Source: Lachnospiraceae bacterium
GTDB taxonomy: Bacteria; Bacillota; Clostridia; Lachnospirales; Anaerotignaceae
DNA: 58,961 nucleotides
Assembly: GCA_019422065.1 (NCBI GenBank)
Contig: JAHZEA010000012.1
Span: 1-58,961, forward strand
Direction: 5' to 3'
A model generated the notes under the pieces. The model was not told the DNA's origin and searched no databases. It saw nothing but the letters and a program-made list of their open reading frames with translations. Of this stretch, positions 33,278 through 40,487 are shown in pieces. How positions within the stretch are numbered: position 1 is the stretch's first letter; every line of letters begins with the position of its first letter. A program made the position numbers and the translations under genes.

Positions 33278-34351
33278 CTATATCCTAAAACTGTTTATAG
33301 CTTCTGCCATATACTCCATATCTTCTTTGCCATATCTTTGGTCTATAGGGAAAGATATAATTTCTTTGCCCATTCTGCTTGTAGCTCCTATTTTATTAAC
33401 CGGGTCATATAAATAAGAACGCCATAAAACAGATGGATATATGCTGAATTTTTCTACTAAATAATTCCACATCTCATCCCTGTGCGTGCAGTACATAGGC
33501 ATATTAAACGGGCATTCGTTTTTTTCTCTAACTGGTATTGCCTGCCTTAAATAAGGCGAATCAATAAGTGTTCTTAAATATCGCTCGTTATCCTGTCGTT
33601 TTTTAATCATAGGCGGAACACTGTTGCATCTGTATATAAAGTTGGTAAAATCATTCATAAGGAAAATCTCGCCATTATCGGCATAATTATTCAGCTGTTC
33701 TTCTACCTGAGCGAATAAATCTGCTATCTTGCTAACCGGGTAATCCAACATATCTTTTACAACCATTGCTTTAAGTATCTGCGGATAAAGCTTATCACAT
33801 TGTTTGCTGTCTTTAACAAGTCCCCTTAAATCTATTGTTGACAATGAGTTATCGGAATATATAACACCGCCATCAGGAACAGGGAACCATTTTCTTATGG
33901 ATGAAAGAGCATAATCACCAACTTTAAGCTCACCTGAAAAAAGGCTTTGAGTATTATCCTCAATTACAATAAGGTTATACTCCTTTTTAATTTTGTTGAT
34001 TTTTTCAGCGTCCTCATCACTTAAAAAGTGGCCAAAATAGTTTGTTATGTAAATAGCCGCTGTGTTTTTTGTAATTTTACTTTCCAAATCTTCAAAATCA
34101 ATACTAAAATCATCATTTACGGCATAAAAAACAGGCTTAACACCTTCTGTAAAGCCATAAATAACCGAAAAGCACGAAAAAGCCGGTGCAAGTATTTCTT
34201 TGTTCTTTATAAGCTGGCAAAGTATCTTAATGCAGCTTCTGCCGCTATCAAGAAATATACAGTTATACCCCCTTAAATAATCAAAAACAGTATACTCCTT
34301 AAGACTTAAATTACGTACTTCAATGTTGAAGTCATACCCCATTGTGCGCAT
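33278..34351 (-). CDS. DegT/DnrJ/EryC1-like PLP-dependent aminotransferase
   Basis: A 357-residue protein with the fold-type I aminotransferase layout of the DegT/EryC1/StrS group, which modifies sugars or makes cell-surface precursors. LDSGRSCIKILCQLI is the N-terminal cofactor-binding segment. LIVIEDNTQSLFSGE has the PLP-contacting Asp and Gln, and SSIRKWFPVPDGGVIY holds the probable PLP lysine. It lacks the usual neighbours for sugar synthesis, so the substrate is unknown. GGAGG lies eight bases before the ATG. It is monocistronic, close to a remnant of the gap 3' end. Confidence 0.78.
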   Translation of the reverse strand: MRTMGYDFNIEVRNLSLKEYTVFDYLRGYNCIFLDSGRSCIKILCQLIKNKEILAPAFSCFSVIYGFTEGVKPVFYAVNDDFSIDFEDLESKITKNTAAIYITNYFGHFLSDEDAEKINKIKKEYNLIVIEDNTQSLFSGELKVGDYALSSIRKWFPVPDGGVIYSDNSLSTIDLRGLVKDSKQCDKLYPQILKAMVVKDMLDYPVSKIADLFAQVEEQLNNYADNGEIFLMNDFTNFIYRCNSVPPMIKKRQDNERYLRTLIDSPYLRQAIPVREKNECPFNMPMYCTHRDEMWNYLVEKFSIYPSVLWRSYLYDPVNKIGATSRMGKEIISFPIDQRYGKEDMEYMAEAINSFRI

Positions 34352-34504
34352 TTAACCGCCTCCTGTTAAAAAGCATTTTATCTTTAGTAACTTAAACTAT
34401 ATAAAAACCACATATAGGTTTTTACTCATTTATGATTTATTGTAGAAAATATATATAAATAAGTATATCACTTATAAAAATTTAGGCAATAAATAGTTAT
34501 ACAT

Positions 34505-34535
34505 AAAAAGCCATAACACATAGTTATGGCTTTTT
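34505..34535 (-). terminator. Terminator hairpin in repeat copy A
   Basis: AAAAAGCCATAAC pairs with GTTATGGCTTTTT. The hairpin is nearly identical to the gap terminator at 35771-35803. It is ~115 bp past the stop of the 193-residue membrane protein gene and may end that transcript. Confidence 0.7.
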
Positions 34536-34585
34536 GTTTCATTATTCATTTATAATCAAACTCCTGCGGCTGTATCCATTTATAT
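34505..34585. repeat. Direct repeat, copy A: decayed duplicate of gap 3' end plus terminator
   Basis: This ~80-bp stretch matches 35772-35852 at roughly 85% by eye. It includes a terminator hairpin and, on the minus strand, GAT ACA GCC GCA GGA GTT TGA, matching the last codons of gap (D-T-A-A-G-I-stop) with Val for Ile. There is no gap sequence upstream of those codons. The two copies flank a 1.2-kb two-gene cassette in direct orientation. Confidence 0.75.
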
Positions 34586-34648
34586 AAAGTTCTGCAAAAA
34601 TTATAATAATTGAAATTATAGTTATTGAATTTTTTTATTATTGTTATC

Positions 34649-35230
34649 TTATCCAGCTTTATATCCAAGTTTTTCCAATTCTTGATTAACAGAATCAACA
34701 GCTTTATCAAAGTCACTAAAATTTATATTTGCTCCACCATTTATTGTGGCTTCATATACAATTTTATATTCGTTATAGAGCTTATCTATTTTATCTCTAA
34801 GTGTATTTATACTCTCATCAGTTTTTTGAATTGAATTAATATTTTCATACATGCTATTAATATTTTCAAATCTAATTTTTTCTTCTGCTATATCTTCAGC
34901 AAAAATAGATTCTCCATAATCTTTAATCACATCCATACCCCAATAATAACCATTTTCTACATAAGTAGATGTAATATCATTGCTAAAAGAAATAGATTCA
35001 AGGTTAATTTTACAATCGTATATCTCATTGCTCATTTCAGCAGCATATTCTATATATTCTTTTGTATTTTCCGAAACCTTCTTATTTTCTAAATAAAAAT
35101 AACTTGCTAAACCAATCACTAAAATTACTATAACAGCTGGTATAATAATTTTGAAAATATTTTTCTTTTCATTCTTTAATTCTCTTTCTTTAGAATCTTT
35201 TTCATTGTTTTGATTTTGATTTAAATCCAT
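34649..35230 (-). CDS. Membrane-anchored protein of unknown function
   Basis: A 193-residue protein with an Asn/Lys/Glu-rich cytoplasmic N-terminus (about 1-25), one transmembrane helix at about 27-48 (IIIPAVIVILVIGLASYFYL), and a helical, acidic extracellular region of ~145 residues without a recognised domain. It may be tail-out type II topology. AGGGGG precedes the ATG. It is divergent from an XRE regulator; a promoter with TTGAAT and TATACT 17 bp apart lies in between, with paired repeats that the regulator might bind. The gene is very AT-rich. Both genes sit between direct repeats of the gap tail, which suggests acquisition as a unit. Function is unknown. Confidence 0.75.
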   Translation of the reverse strand: MDLNQNQNNEKDSKERELKNEKKNIFKIIIPAVIVILVIGLASYFYLENKKVSENTKEYIEYAAEMSNEIYDCKINLESISFSNDITSTYVENGYYWGMDVIKDYGESIFAEDIAEEKIRFENINSMYENINSIQKTDESINTLRDKIDKLYNEYKIVYEATINGGANINFSDFDKAVDSVNQELEKLGYKAG

Positions 35231-35256
35231 AATAAATAATTACCCCCTAAAAAATA

Positions 35257-35319
35257 AATATTTACTGTTAGTATAACATTTATCAGCATATAATTCAACT
35301 ATTAGTATAAAATATTTAC
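35257..35319 (-). promoter_or_regulatory. Promoter and paired repeats between XRE and membrane-protein genes
   Basis: On the minus strand TTGAAT (35298-35293) and TATACT (35275-35270) are 17 bp apart. TTAGTATAA occurs at 35268-35276 and 35302-35310, the first overlapping the -10 and the second just upstream of the -35. AATATTTAC occurs at 35257-35265 and 35311-35319. The layout suits operators for the adjacent XRE repressor. Confidence 0.5.
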
Positions 35320-35377
35320 ACCAAATGTTTTATCAATTTAAGTAGAATAACTTGTATAAAACTAAGGTGGTGTATGC

Positions 35378-35737
35378 ATGGAAGAAATAGATGATATGAA
35401 TGAAAAAATAGGCGATAAAATAAGAAAATACCGTACATCTATTAAAATGACACAGGCAGAATTTGCAGAACGATTAGGCGTAACTGGCTCATCAATATCT
35501 GCTTATGAAAATGGAACAAGACAGCCATCTTATTTTATATTGGTAAAAATTGCAAATGTGTTGGGAGTTACAACTGACAGCTTATTAGGTAGAGATAAAT
35601 GTGTTGAAAAAACAATTGATGTATCAGAATTAACCAATACTCAAATTAATACCGTAAAAGAAATCATTAATGCTTATGCCAATTATAATAAAATGCTTGA
35701 ACTAATGCCTGAATATAAAAAAAACACCTGTAAATAA
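35378..35737 (+). CDS. XRE-family helix-turn-helix regulator
   Basis: A 119-residue DNA-binding protein. The HTH_3 domain covers about residues 10-65, with KIRKYRTSIKMTQAEFAERL, VTGSSISAYENGTRQPS and VLGVTTDSLLG, the classic phage-repressor-like pattern. The C-terminal ~45 residues are helical (TNTQINTVKEIINAYANY) and may dimerise. AAGGTGG lies seven bases before the ATG. It is divergent from a membrane-anchored protein gene and probably controls it through the repeats at 35257-35319. A short hairpin overlaps its stop. Targets are inferred. Confidence 0.88.
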   Translation: MEEIDDMNEKIGDKIRKYRTSIKMTQAEFAERLGVTGSSISAYENGTRQPSYFILVKIANVLGVTTDSLLGRDKCVEKTIDVSELTNTQINTVKEIINAYANYNKMLELMPEYKKNTCK

Positions 35738-35770
35738 AATTACAGTTGTTTAATTCAATAAAAAAAATCT

Positions 35771-35803
35771 AAAAAAGCCATAACATATAGTTATGGCTTT
35801 TTT
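35771..35803. terminator. Terminator after gap (also facing the XRE gene)
   Basis: AAAAAAGCCATAAC pairs with GTTATGGCTTTTTT around a short loop. T-runs occur on both strands, so it can stop gap and the XRE transcript. Confidence 0.85.
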
Positions 35804-35852
35804 GTTATATATTAATTTATAATCAAATTCCTGCGGCTGTGTCCTGTTTATA
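35772..35852. repeat. Direct repeat, copy B: gap 3' end and terminator
   Basis: The intact partner of 34505-34585, containing the real gap stop, its last codons (D-T-A-A-G-I) and its terminator. The start-to-start distance between copies is 1,267 bp. Confidence 0.75.
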
Positions 35853-36851
35853 CATGTATTCTATAAGCTCTACAAGCTTTGCTGAATAGCCCCACTCATT
35901 GTCGTACCATGCAATTAACTTAACAAAGTTTGAGTCAAGCATAACGCCTGCTTTTTCATCAAAAATACAAGTATTTGTTTCGCCTCTCATATCAGATGAA
36001 ACAACATCATCGTTTGTATAGTCAATAATGCCTTTCATATATGTTTCAGAAGCTTCTTTAACGGCCTTGCATATTTCTTCATATGTAGTATTTACTGAAA
36101 GTCTCGCTGTAAGGTCAACAACAGAAACATCATTAGCAGGTACTCTAAATGACATACCTGTAATCTTGCCTGCAAGCTCAGGAATTACCTCTGCACATGC
36201 TTTAGCAGCGCCTGTTGTTGAAGGTATTATGTTGTTAAATACGCTTCTGCCTGTTCTTCTGTCTCTTCCGGCTCTTGCATCAACTGCTTTCTGTTTTGCA
36301 GTAGCTGAATGTATTGTTGACATAAGTGCCTGCTCAATACCGAATTTATCCTGAATTACTTTAGTAAGAGGAGCAAGGCAGTTAGTTGTGCATGATGCAT
36401 TTGACACTACTTTATATTCAGGCTTGTAAGTTGTATGATTTACGCCCATAACAAATGTAGGTGTAACTTTATCTTTTGAAGGCGCTGAAATTATAACCTT
36501 TTTAGCACCGCCGTTAATATGCACATAAGCTTTTTCAGTTGTATTGTAAACACCAGTTGATTCTATTATGTATTCTGCGCCGCATTTAGTCCAATCAATA
36601 TTAGATGCATCACTTTCGGAATAAACCATTATTTTTTTACCATTAGCTATAATTCCGTCTTCTGCCGGTTCAAGCTTGCCGTTAAATCTGCCGAAAACAG
36701 AATCGTATTTAATCATATAAATCATGTCTTCAACATTGGCGTTTCTAAGGTTTATGCCGCAAAGCTGAAATTCTTCAGGTCTTTCCATAAGTATTCTGAA
36801 AACAACCCTTCCTATTCTTCCAAAACCATTAATGCCAACTTTAATAGCCAT
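35823..36851 (-). CDS. gap: Glyceraldehyde-3-phosphate dehydrogenase
   Basis: It oxidises and phosphorylates glyceraldehyde-3-phosphate in glycolysis. The Rossmann motif INGFGRIGR is at 7-15. The catalytic pair is C154 in SNASCTTNC and H181 in STIHSATAKQ. PSTTGAAKA, FRVPANDVSVVDLT and SWYDNEWGYS-like AWYDNEWGYS are conserved. The usual second-strand Asp that selects NAD (NDL/NDP) is replaced in GINLRNANVED, a variant I recall in several clostridial GAPDHs, so cofactor preference is open. It is monocistronic, not linked to pgk, with a near-consensus promoter. The length of 342 residues is normal. Confidence 0.97.
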   Translation of the reverse strand: MAIKVGINGFGRIGRVVFRILMERPEEFQLCGINLRNANVEDMIYMIKYDSVFGRFNGKLEPAEDGIIANGKKIMVYSESDASNIDWTKCGAEYIIESTGVYNTTEKAYVHINGGAKKVIISAPSKDKVTPTFVMGVNHTTYKPEYKVVSNASCTTNCLAPLTKVIQDKFGIEQALMSTIHSATAKQKAVDARAGRDRRTGRSVFNNIIPSTTGAAKACAEVIPELAGKITGMSFRVPANDVSVVDLTARLSVNTTYEEICKAVKEASETYMKGIIDYTNDDVVSSDMRGETNTCIFDEKAGVMLDSNFVKLIAWYDNEWGYSAKLVELIEYMYKQDTAAGI

Positions 36852-36904
36852 TTAAAAAACTTCCCTTCTCAGTAATAAATTTACGATATTAATCTTACAT
36901 GATT

Positions 36905-36933
36905 ACTATACAAAATAACATTATTTATGTCAA
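36905..36933 (-). promoter_or_regulatory. Sigma-A promoter of gap
   Basis: On the minus strand a perfect TTGACA (36933-36928) and TATAGT (36910-36905) are separated by 17 bp, about 55 bp upstream of the ATG. Confidence 0.75.
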
Positions 36934-37268
36934 TACAAAAGCCAGTTTTTCACAATAAAAATTAATTTTAACGGCAACAAAATAAATCAAAAATATATAA
37001 ATTGTGATATTTCTTCAATATATGTACTGTATATACTATAAATTTATGAATTTCATACTATAATATAAGATATAAATTTTTTAAAGCACTTATAATAAAA
37101 TAAATTTACAATTAAAAATTTAAGTATAAAATTTATAAGTAATTTTTTAACCATAATATACAACTTTAAACACATTTATTATTTCGTACTTTTTTTACTA
37201 TATAACACATTTTTATGTTTAAAATAATCTATTAGTTAATTACAAAAAGCAATTCATATTTAATTAAA

Positions 37269-37297
37269 TTGATAAAACCACATAAATAATGTATTAT
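37269..37297 (+). promoter_or_regulatory. Candidate promoter for the 111-residue gene
   Basis: TTGATA (37269-37274) and TATTAT (37292-37297) are 17 bp apart, about 78 bp before the ATG at 37375. Confidence 0.5.
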
Positions 37298-37374
37298 ATT
37301 GTTAAGTATAAATTTAATTCAGCAAACAAATTATAACTAGTCCATCTGTCTGATATAAATTTAGGAGTAAGCCT

Positions 37375-37710
37375 ATGAAAAAGATACATATAGTTATTCT
37401 GTGCCTTTGCGCAGCTGCCGCTTTATGCTTTTTTAAGTATCAAAATATTATAAAGCCTGAAGAAAGAATTTTAATGATAAATAATAAGTTATACCACGGC
37501 ACATCAGAAACTGGGCCAATGGGTGATTCAGGATGTATAGGCGGAGAAATAACATCATCTGTTGAAAAAGACGAAGTACCAGCTGAAAACAACCAATCAA
37601 ACTTTGGTAACATAGGCAGCCACTATACCAAAGACGATGGAAGCGGCAAAGTTATGGTTTGTATAGATAACAGTTGGTATTGGTTTACAGCAAATAACAA
37701 CAAATCTTAA
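37375..37710 (+). CDS. Small exported or membrane-anchored protein, unknown
   Basis: A 111-residue protein with an N-terminal hydrophobic segment at about 5-20 (VILCLCAAAALCFF), acting as a signal or anchor; no good lipobox follows. The exported part reads ILMINNKLYHGTSETGPMG, then DSGCIGGEITSSVEKDEVP, with a Tyr/Trp-rich end (WYWF). I recall similar small proteins in gut Firmicutes but no named family. AGGAG lies seven bases before the ATG. The gene is monocistronic with its own promoter and terminator. Function is unknown. Confidence 0.75.
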   Translation: MKKIHIVILCLCAAAALCFFKYQNIIKPEERILMINNKLYHGTSETGPMGDSGCIGGEITSSVEKDEVPAENNQSNFGNIGSHYTKDDGSGKVMVCIDNSWYWFTANNNKS

Positions 37711-37723
37711 TACATATAAATTT

Positions 37724-37775
37724 AAAAGCCCCGAGATGAAAAACTTATCAATAATCATCCCGGGGCTTATTTATT
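37724..37775 (+). terminator. Terminator after the 111-residue gene
   Basis: AAGCCCCG (37726-37733) pairs with CGGGGCTT (37761-37768), with an inner GATGA/TCATC stem, 15 bp past the stop. Confidence 0.8.
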
Positions 37776-37883
37776 GTCAGCACTATATCTTAAAAATTAT
37801 AGATTATAAATTAGCGTTTTAATAGCTTGAAAACAGATTTATTAAATAACACAGAACGATAAATTTAAAATATAAGCATAAAC

Positions 37884-37948
37884 AAAAAACTCATTTTGGT
37901 ATTTTATTAATTATCCATGTCATTATTTACATACCAAAAAGAGTTTTA
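37884..37948 (-). terminator. Terminator after the DUF896 gene
   Basis: AAAACTC (37887-37893) and GAGTTTT (37942-37948) close a long hairpin with an inner TTTTGGTAT/ATACCAAAA stem. T-runs follow on the minus strand. Confidence 0.65.
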
Positions 37949-37981
37949 GTACTACATTTGCTGTTTTTAATAAGCTATATT

Positions 37982-38194
37982 TTATTGTTTTCTTTTTACA
38001 GGTGTTCTGTTTCCGTTTTCATCAACAAACTCTATTCTTTCTATCTGAGCGCGTACTTTTTTTCTGAAATCCAGCAAATATTCTTTTCTAAGCTTATCAC
38101 GCTCGGCCTTTTCTTCATCTGTAAGGCCTACAGTTTTGGCTTTTTTAGCCAGTTCGTTTATTCTCTTAAGTCTTTCAGTTTCTTCCTGAGGCAT
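37982..38194 (-). CDS. DUF896 family small protein
   Basis: A 70-residue cytoplasmic protein of the DUF896 family (YnzC/YneA-type small helical proteins in Firmicutes). The first half is a helical hairpin, RLKRINELAKKAKTVGLTDE followed by KAERDKLRKEYL, and the family block LLDFRKKVRAQIERIEFVD follows. AAGGAGG precedes the ATG. The biological role of the family is not established; the Bacillus member YnzC lies in an SOS operon, which is not seen here. It is divergent from a small membrane protein gene. Confidence 0.9.
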   Translation of the reverse strand: MPQEETERLKRINELAKKAKTVGLTDEEKAERDKLRKEYLLDFRKKVRAQIERIEFVDENGNRTPVKRKQ

Positions 38195-38280
38195 ATACTA
38201 CTCCTCCTTATATATTTTACTTTAAAAATTACATATTTAAGTTTATAATGGTTATATAAAACTAAAAGGCGGTGGTTTTA

Positions 38281-38565
38281 ATGGACGTGTCATTTGCAAT
38301 TTTTGGAATAGTACAGTTATTCGCTACATTGATAAAAGCAGCCGTTATTGTTGTTTTAATTTTAATGGTTATTAAGTTTATAAAAAACAAACCTGACACA
38401 AAAAAATATCAATACGGAAAACACACTTACCCACAAAAGAACAATAAGTCTTTCAGTTGGGATAAACCAAAAAGAAAACCTATATTCAGCCACAACAAAG
38501 AAGTTGACTGCGACTTGGACGAGCGCATTTTCGGTCCTAAAAACCAGCACAAGGATTTATTTTAA
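38281..38565 (+). CDS. Small single-pass membrane protein, unknown
   Basis: A 94-residue protein with a strongly hydrophobic N-terminus at about 3-36 (ALFGIVQLFATLIKAAV-like and VVLILMVIKFI), one long or two short transmembrane helices, then a basic, Lys/Pro-rich cytoplasmic tail with KPKRKPIFSHNKE and a C-terminal acidic patch (CDLDERIFG). ATG 38281 follows AAGGCGGTGG; the GTG at 38272 is inside it. It converges on lepB and shares a terminator. No family is recognised. Confidence 0.7.
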   Translation: MDVSFAIFGIVQLFATLIKAAVIVVLILMVIKFIKNKPDTKKYQYGKHTYPQKNNKSFSWDKPKRKPIFSHNKEVDCDLDERIFGPKNQHKDLF

Positions 38566-38569
38566 ACGC

Positions 38570-38611
38570 AAAAAACTGCTGACAGGCTTATACAGCCTGC
38601 GGCAGTTTTTT
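38570..38611. terminator. Bidirectional terminator between the small membrane gene and lepB
   Basis: AAAAAACTGC (38570-38579) pairs with GCAGTTTTTT (38602-38611), with an inner CAGGC/GCCTG stem. It overlaps the last bases of lepB and serves both converging genes. Confidence 0.85.
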
Positions 38612-39158
38612 AGTCTAAAAACTCAAAACCTTTATAGTATTTAAAATATACTTTTCCAAGAATTTTATCTTCTTCTACATATTTATTTACCCAAAATCTT
38701 GAGTCAAGAGAATCGTTTCTGTTATCGCCCATCATAAAATAACAGCCTTCCGGAACCTCGTAAGGCCCGTAATCTCCTACAGGTGTTTCTTTAACAAAGT
38801 CATCGTTAAGCGGCTCTTCAGAACCATTTATATACACCTTTCCGTCACGAATTTCAACTGTTTCGCCCGGAAGGCCAATGACTCTTTTTACATAAAGAAC
38901 AGACTCATCATCCGGATACTTAAATACGGCTATATCCCCTCTTTCGGGATGAGAAAAATAATATGTCAGCCTTAAAGCTATAATCCTATCACCCGGCATT
39001 ATAGTATTTTCCATAGAGCCGGTAGGAACTGTAGCGTTTACGATTACAAACGAATTAATTGCAATGGCTATAAGCACAGCGAGAACTATTGTTTTTATCC
39101 AGCTCAAAATTTCGCGTCCTGCTCCGCCTTTTTGTTTTTGTTCTTTATTGTCACACAT
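38610..39158 (-). CDS. lepB: Signal peptidase I
   Basis: A membrane-bound serine protease that cleaves Sec signal peptides outside the cytoplasm. One transmembrane helix lies at about 17-40. The catalytic dyad is S48 in VPTGSMENTI and K91 in LYVKRVIGLPGE. The C-terminal boxes MMGDNRNDSLDSRFW are intact. The length of 182 residues matches Gram-positive SipS-type enzymes. It is last in an operon with a radical SAM gene, a polytopic protein and a SHOCT-like protein, 10 bp after the latter. Many Firmicutes carry several copies, so it need not be the only one. Confidence 0.96.
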   Translation of the reverse strand: MCDNKEQKQKGGAGREILSWIKTIVLAVLIAIAINSFVIVNATVPTGSMENTIMPGDRIIALRLTYYFSHPERGDIAVFKYPDDESVLYVKRVIGLPGETVEIRDGKVYINGSEEPLNDDFVKETPVGDYGPYEVPEGCYFMMGDNRNDSLDSRFWVNKYVEEDKILGKVYFKYYKGFEFLD

Positions 39159-39168
39159 AATACCGAAA

Positions 39169-39594
39169 TTATTCCTTTTCTTCCTTATTGTCAGTTTCCT
39201 CTGCGTTGTCGTTTTCTATGCCTGAAATTGGCATAATGTTAACGCCTTTTTCAAAATCATCGTCGCTAACCTCTTGTTCGCTATCAGAATTTTTCTTTTT
39301 GTTAACAAATTTATTAGTTAACTCTGTAGCCCTTTCAGAAAACTTTTTCATTTTAGGCGCTGTATCGTCAACAGCCTTTTTAACAACAGGTTTAGCGTCA
39401 TCAATCATTTTTTCAGCTTTTTCAGCCGCTATTTTGGCAAAAGAGCTTATGTTGCCTCCTGCTTTAGATAAAACAGACTCTACTTTATCGTTAACAACTG
39501 TTTCATTCATAGCCTTAAGAAGCCTTTCAGCTTCATCAACCGTAATTATGCCTTTTTCAACCATAGATAAAACCGCGAGTCTTTCTTCTTTCAT
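39169..39594 (-). CDS. SHOCT-like/YvlB-type N-terminal domain protein
   Basis: A 141-residue soluble protein. The first ~30 residues, KEERLAVLSMVEKGIITVDE followed by AERLLKAM, match the SHOCT-like motif found in YvlB and related envelope-stress proteins. Then comes a long amphipathic helix rich in Ala and Lys (KIAAEKAEKMIDDAKPVVK) and an acidic tail (EETDNKEEKE). No membrane segment is seen. GGAGGG precedes the ATG. It is 17 bp after a polytopic membrane gene and 10 bp before lepB. A role linked to the envelope is an inference from domain and context. Confidence 0.75.
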   Translation of the reverse strand: MKEERLAVLSMVEKGIITVDEAERLLKAMNETVVNDKVESVLSKAGGNISSFAKIAAEKAEKMIDDAKPVVKKAVDDTAPKMKKFSERATELTNKFVNKKKNSDSEQEVSDDDFEKGVNIMPISGIENDNAEETDNKEEKE

Positions 39595-39611
39595 ATATAT
39601 CCCTCCTGTAT

Positions 39612-40451
39612 CTATCTTTTCAGACCGGTTATAATTTTTAATACCTCCACAATAACCGAGCCGAAATCCATATTCATATTTATACGCAAAATAAGCAGCA
39701 AAATGAGAAGTACAAACAAAACTATTATGCCAGCACGTTTTGCAAGGCGTTTTGTTATTCTTTTTTTGCGTCTTCCGCTTTCTTTAAACAACACGTTAGG
39801 CGACACATACATACCACCTAACACGCCTTTTTTAACATCTGTTACAATTCGCTTTTCATTTCTCAAAAGGAAAAAAGCCCTTCTATCGGCATTAAAAAAA
39901 TATTCAACACCGTTTTGTACTCCCTTTATTCCACGTATTTTTATTATACCATTTTTTCTGACAGGCGAACACTTAATTATAATAAATTTTTGATTTTGAG
40001 AAAAATACCTGTCAATAGCGGTAAATATTACAGAAACAGAAACCCAAGCACAAAAAACAGCCAATATCAAAGATACAGCAAAAGCATTTTTATGTAAGAA
40101 ATTCTCTGCAAAAAAAACTATATATCCATTTGCTAAGCATTGATAAAAATAATATGCAAATATAATACTGTTTATAAAAAAAACTGCTATTTGGCTTATT
40201 TTAATTTTATTTCTCGACGGCACATACCACAGTGCTGTATTAAAAAGAGAAAACACGGTTAAAAAAGTCATTACAAAACTTATTAATACTACTATTCCAT
40301 TAATGTTTGTTTTATTAGTATTAATATAAGACATTCCTATAATAGGAAGTGTCCAAAACAGTATAAAAATATATTTTTTTCTTCCGGTAAAAGAAGCGCT
40401 GAAAACAGCGTAAAAACTAAGTATAATTGAAATTAACCCTAAAAACGCCAT
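39612..40451 (-). CDS. Polytopic membrane protein of unknown function
   Basis: A 279-residue protein with about six transmembrane segments: five in the first 155 residues (for example FLGLISIILSFYAVFSASF and VVLISFVMTFLTVFSLF) and one near the C-terminus (IIVLFVLLILLLILRI). A cytoplasmic domain of ~80 residues lies between them, with basic patches (RRKKRITKRLAKR). No conserved motif is recognised. GGAGG lies six bases before the ATG. It is in the lepB operon, 36 bp after the radical SAM gene. Confidence 0.7.
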   Translation of the reverse strand: MAFLGLISIILSFYAVFSASFTGRKKYIFILFWTLPIIGMSYINTNKTNINGIVVLISFVMTFLTVFSLFNTALWYVPSRNKIKISQIAVFFINSIIFAYYFYQCLANGYIVFFAENFLHKNAFAVSLILAVFCAWVSVSVIFTAIDRYFSQNQKFIIIKCSPVRKNGIIKIRGIKGVQNGVEYFFNADRRAFFLLRNEKRIVTDVKKGVLGGMYVSPNVLFKESGRRKKRITKRLAKRAGIIVLFVLLILLLILRINMNMDFGSVIVEVLKIITGLKR

Positions 40452-40487
40452 TTTCAGCCTCCGATTTTTAAACTAATTTAAAACTAA

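Larger units (their letters stand above)
36852..37374. other. AT-rich divergent intergenic region
   Basis: This 523-bp stretch between gap and the 111-residue gene has no supported coding frame. It holds the gap promoter at 36905-36933 and a candidate plus-strand promoter at 37269-37297. The middle is extremely AT-rich and shows nothing I can name. Confidence 0.55.
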
